Positions 5,211 to 7,131 of a stretch of 7,131 nucleotides of DNA are shown here, one piece after another (positions within the stretch are counted from its first letter, which is position 1; each line of letters begins with the position of its first letter). Source of the DNA: Desulfovibrio sp. UBA4079 (GTDB taxonomy: Bacteria; Desulfobacterota; Desulfovibrionia; Desulfovibrionales; Desulfovibrionaceae); the NCBI GenBank assembly GCA_002382645.1, contig DFYP01000142.1, forward strand, positions 1 to 7,131, given 5' to 3'. The notes beneath the pieces are model-generated. The model had not been told where the DNA came from and did not search any database. It saw only the letters and a list, made by a program, of their open reading frames with translations. The position numbers and the translations under genes were made by a program.

Positions 5211-6994
5211 TCCGCGACCACTTCCGCATCCTCCTCATGGACCTGACCGCGGGCAAGGGCCGGGTGGTCAAGGTCGAGGGCCGGGACCAGTGGGCCGGAG
5301 GCTCGGGCCTGGCCGCGCACCTGTTCACCCTCTACGGCCACCCGGAGCGGTCCTGGGACGACCCGGACCAGCCCCTGATCTTCGCCATCGGCCCGCTCAC
5401 CGGCTACTTCCCGCTCATGAGCAAGACCGTGGCGGCCTTCAAGTCGCCGTACCACGAGCAGTACGCCGAGAGCCACGCGGGCGGCCGTTCGGCCCTGGCC
5501 CTGCGCTTCGCGGACTACGACGCCCTGGTCCTCAAGGGCCGGGCCACGCGGCCCTCGGTGCTCCTGGTGGGCTCGCGCAAGGTGGAGCTCAAGGAGGCCC
5601 CGTTCCTCTGGGGCATGGACGCCCTGGGCGTGGCCAAGCAGCTCCGCCAGATGGCCCCGGGCTCGGGCCACCGGAGCATCTGGCGCATCGGCCCGGCGGG
5701 CGAGAACCGCTCGGCCATGGCCTGCATCAACGTGGACACCTACCGCCACTTCGGCCGCCTGGGCTCGGGCGCGGTCATGGGGGCCAAGAACCTCAAGGCC
5801 ATCGCCGTGCGCGGGGACGCCAGCTTCCCCTTCGAGAGCAGCGGCGCGGCCTGCGGCGGGACCATCTCCAAGGACTACCCCAAGCTCTTCCAGGAGATCC
5901 ACCGCCAGCTCACGGACACCCAGATGATGAGCAAATACCACAACCTGGGCACCGCCGGGAACGTGGCCGCGCTCAACGAGCTCAAGTCCCTGCCCTGGCG
6001 CAACCTCCAGGCCACCACGGACGCCGGCGTGGAAGGCATCTCGGGCGAGCGTTTTGCCGACGAGACCCTCCTGCGCAACACGGCCTGCGCGGGCTGCCCC
6101 GTGGGCTGCGTGCACATCGGCTTTGTGCGCGAGAAGTTCATGAGCGACAACCGCTACCTCTACCGCCAGGTGTCCTACGACTACGAACTCATCTTCGCCG
6201 TGGGCTCCATGCTCGGGGTGACCCGCTCCTTCGACGTGCTGCGCATCGTGGACGTGGTGGAGAAGCAGGGCCTGGACGTGATGAGCGGCGGCGTGGCCCT
6301 GGCCTGGGCCACCGAGGCCCTGGCCAAGGGGCTGGTCAGCCGGGAGCAGACCCTGGAACCGCTCGCCTTCGGCGATGCCGACGTCTATTGCCGGGCCATG
6401 GAGCACCTGGGCCGGGCGGCCAACGGATTCTACCGGGACCTGGCGCAGGGCGCGCTGTTCGCGGCCGAAAAATACGGCGGCGCGGACTTCGCCTGCGTCC
6501 TGGGCCAGGAAATGGCCGGCTACGCCACGGGCGAGCTGTACTTCGTGGCCCAGGCCCTGGGCTTCCGGCACTCGCACCTGGACTCCGCGGCCTATTCCTG
6601 GGACCAGACCCACGACGAGAAGGACGTGGACAAGGGCGTGGAGTTCCTCCTGGCCGACGAGCCGGGCCGGGCCTTCCTGACCTCCATGGTCTCCTGCCTG
6701 TTCGCCCGGGGCGTGTACAAGGACCCGCTCCTGGCCCAGGCCCTGGAGAGCGTGGGCTACACGGAGCTGGCCCGGAACATGGCCCGGGTGGGTGAGAACA
6801 TCCGGCGGCTGCGCTGGCGGACCCGCTTCGCCACGGGATTTGCGCCCTCCACGGTGCGCATCCCCAAGCGCTTCGCCGAGGTGAGCACCTGGAAGGGCCC
6901 GGTGGACCCGGTCTACATGGAGGCCTTGCGCCAGGCCTATGCCCGGCGGCTGGAAGAGCTGGGCAAGCCCCTGGAGGACAAGGCCCCGGCCTGA
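5207..6994 (+). CDS. Aldehyde:ferredoxin oxidoreductase family tungsto/molybdo-bispterin subunit, divergent
   Basis: 595 aa, near the family norm of about 605. GTG 5207 overlaps the ferredoxin stop (GTGA) and has an ideal site AAGGAGGT (5193-5200) 6 nt before; ATG 5237 would cut the conserved first strand. AOR enzymes oxidise aldehydes to acids in the cytoplasm with a bis-pyranopterin W or Mo site and one [4Fe-4S]. Visible landmarks are AGGSGLAAHL, FAIGPLTGY, KSPYHEQ, FADYDALVLKG, IGPAGENR, GRLGSGAVMGAKNLKAIAV, the cluster cysteines C294, C297, C301 and C497 (equivalent to C288/C291/C295/C494 of Pyrococcus AOR), and H457 (equivalent to H448). Several pterin-site or active-site positions differ (K73, H90, D325, T492). 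The C-terminus lacks the usual tyrosine-rich YYxxRGW block. Substrate and metal cannot be read from sequence. Together with the preceding ferredoxin it forms a two-subunit enzyme; no FAD/NADH subunit is present in the window. Confidence 0.93.
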   Translation: MIRDHFRILLMDLTAGKGRVVKVEGRDQWAGGSGLAAHLFTLYGHPERSWDDPDQPLIFAIGPLTGYFPLMSKTVAAFKSPYHEQYAESHAGGRSALALRFADYDALVLKGRATRPSVLLVGSRKVELKEAPFLWGMDALGVAKQLRQMAPGSGHRSIWRIGPAGENRSAMACINVDTYRHFGRLGSGAVMGAKNLKAIAVRGDASFPFESSGAACGGTISKDYPKLFQEIHRQLTDTQMMSKYHNLGTAGNVAALNELKSLPWRNLQATTDAGVEGISGERFADETLLRNTACAGCPVGCVHIGFVREKFMSDNRYLYRQVSYDYELIFAVGSMLGVTRSFDVLRIVDVVEKQGLDVMSGGVALAWATEALAKGLVSREQTLEPLAFGDADVYCRAMEHLGRAANGFYRDLAQGALFAAEKYGGADFACVLGQEMAGYATGELYFVAQALGFRHSHLDSAAYSWDQTHDEKDVDKGVEFLLADEPGRAFLTSMVSCLFARGVYKDPLLAQALESVGYTELARNMARVGENIRRLRWRTRFATGFAPSTVRIPKRFAEVSTWKGPVDPVYMEALRQAYARRLEELGKPLEDKAPA

Positions 6995-6995
6995 T

Positions 6996-7009
6996 CCCCT
7001 GAAAAGGGG
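6996..7009 (+). terminator. Small hairpin after the AOR gene, weak terminator candidate
   Basis: CCCCT (6996-7000) and AGGGG (7005-7009) form a perfect 5-bp stem with a GAAA tetraloop, 1 nt after the stop codon. No U tract follows (next bases GTTGCC), so it may only stabilise the mRNA end or do nothing. Confidence 0.25.
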
Positions 7010-7010
7010 G

Positions 7011-7039
7011 TTGCCAACGGCCCCCGGATTGGCTAATAA
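7011..7039 (+). promoter_or_regulatory. Candidate promoter of the tRNA-Phe gene
   Basis: TTGCCA (7011-7016), a 17-nt spacer and an AT-rich TAATAA (7034-7039) precede the mature tRNA 5' end by 16 nt. Position and spacing are typical for a stable-RNA promoter, while the -10 hexamer match is only partial. It begins directly after the hairpin that follows the AOR gene. Confidence 0.5.
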
Positions 7040-7055
7040 CCGCTTCTCACCGGTT

Positions 7056-7131
7056 GCCGAGGTAGCTCAGTTGGTAGAGCAGGGGACTGAAAATCCCCGT
7101 GTGGGCAGTTCGATTCTGTCCCTCGGCACCA
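7056..7131 (+). tRNA. tRNA-Phe (anticodon GAA), complete with encoded CCA
   Basis: 76 nt. The acceptor stem GCCGAGG (7056-7062) pairs with CCTCGGC (7121-7127), followed by discriminator A and encoded CCA (7129-7131). The D arm has GCTC...GAGC with AGTTGGTA. The anticodon stem GGGGA/TCCCC (7082-7086, 7094-7098) holds loop CTGAAAA with anticodon GAA at 7089-7091. The variable loop is 5 nt. The T arm has TTCGATT with stem GGCAG/CTGTC containing one G-U pair. All features are canonical, with no intron or mismatch. The gene ends exactly at the window edge, so what lies downstream cannot be seen. Confidence 0.98.

Noticed and set aside
5102..6613. A 503-codon minus-strand frame and a 501-codon plus-strand frame (5290-6795) over the AOR gene
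   Set aside because: Both have the Gly/Pro/Arg/Ala-rich composition of out-of-frame translation, and the AOR frame carries all family motifs.
7056..7131. tRNA-Phe 3' end as an integration (att) site for a mobile element
   Set aside because: tRNA genes are common att sites, but no integrase or duplicated tRNA end is visible within the window and the flank is not shown.

Overview
The window looks like chromosomal core or near-core DNA from a GC-rich, anaerobic, flagellated bacterium. A Desulfovibrio-type sulfate reducer (Desulfovibrionota) is the best guess. The reasons are the strong G/C third-position bias, a molybdo/tungsto-pterin aldehyde:ferredoxin oxidoreductase (AOR) paired with a four-cluster ferredoxin, and an acetyl-CoA synthetase next to a Pat-type acetyltransferase. 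The taxonomic guess is inference. I see no insertion sequence, phage gene, CRISPR array or integrase.

Layout. Positions 1-1225 (minus strand) hold the N-terminal two thirds of an AMP-forming acetyl-CoA synthetase (acs); its C-terminus lies beyond the left edge. Upstream of it, 1226-1390 contains a leader with three consecutive inverted repeats, an AT-rich candidate promoter zone and a tandem 20-bp direct repeat. A strong intrinsic terminator (1394-1421, minus) closes the next minus-strand gene, a 139-aa coiled-coil protein resembling the FlxA-like family (1446-1865). That gene has its own near-consensus sigma-28 (FliA) flagellar promoter at 1892-1919. From a shared 130-bp divergent region, the plus strand carries a large Pat/PatZ-like protein (1996-4683: degenerate NDP-forming acyl-CoA synthetase plus GNAT domain). 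It is followed by a 144-aa four-[4Fe-4S] ferredoxin (4776-5210) overlapping by 4 nt an AOR-family catalytic subunit (5207-6994). A complete tRNA-Phe(GAA) with its own candidate promoter ends exactly at the right edge (7056-7131).

How the genes may work together. AOR plus its ferredoxin would oxidise an aldehyde to the acid. Acs would activate acetate to acetyl-CoA with ATP, and Pat in enterobacteria acetylates and switches off Acs using acetyl-CoA. The window can therefore be read as an aldehyde/acetate/acetyl-CoA node carrying its own post-translational brake. The flagellar-type gene between acs and pat appears to be an independent transcription unit. The most unusual items are the flagellar promoter on the FlxA-like gene, the AOR with several replaced pterin-site and active-site residues, and the architecture upstream of acs.
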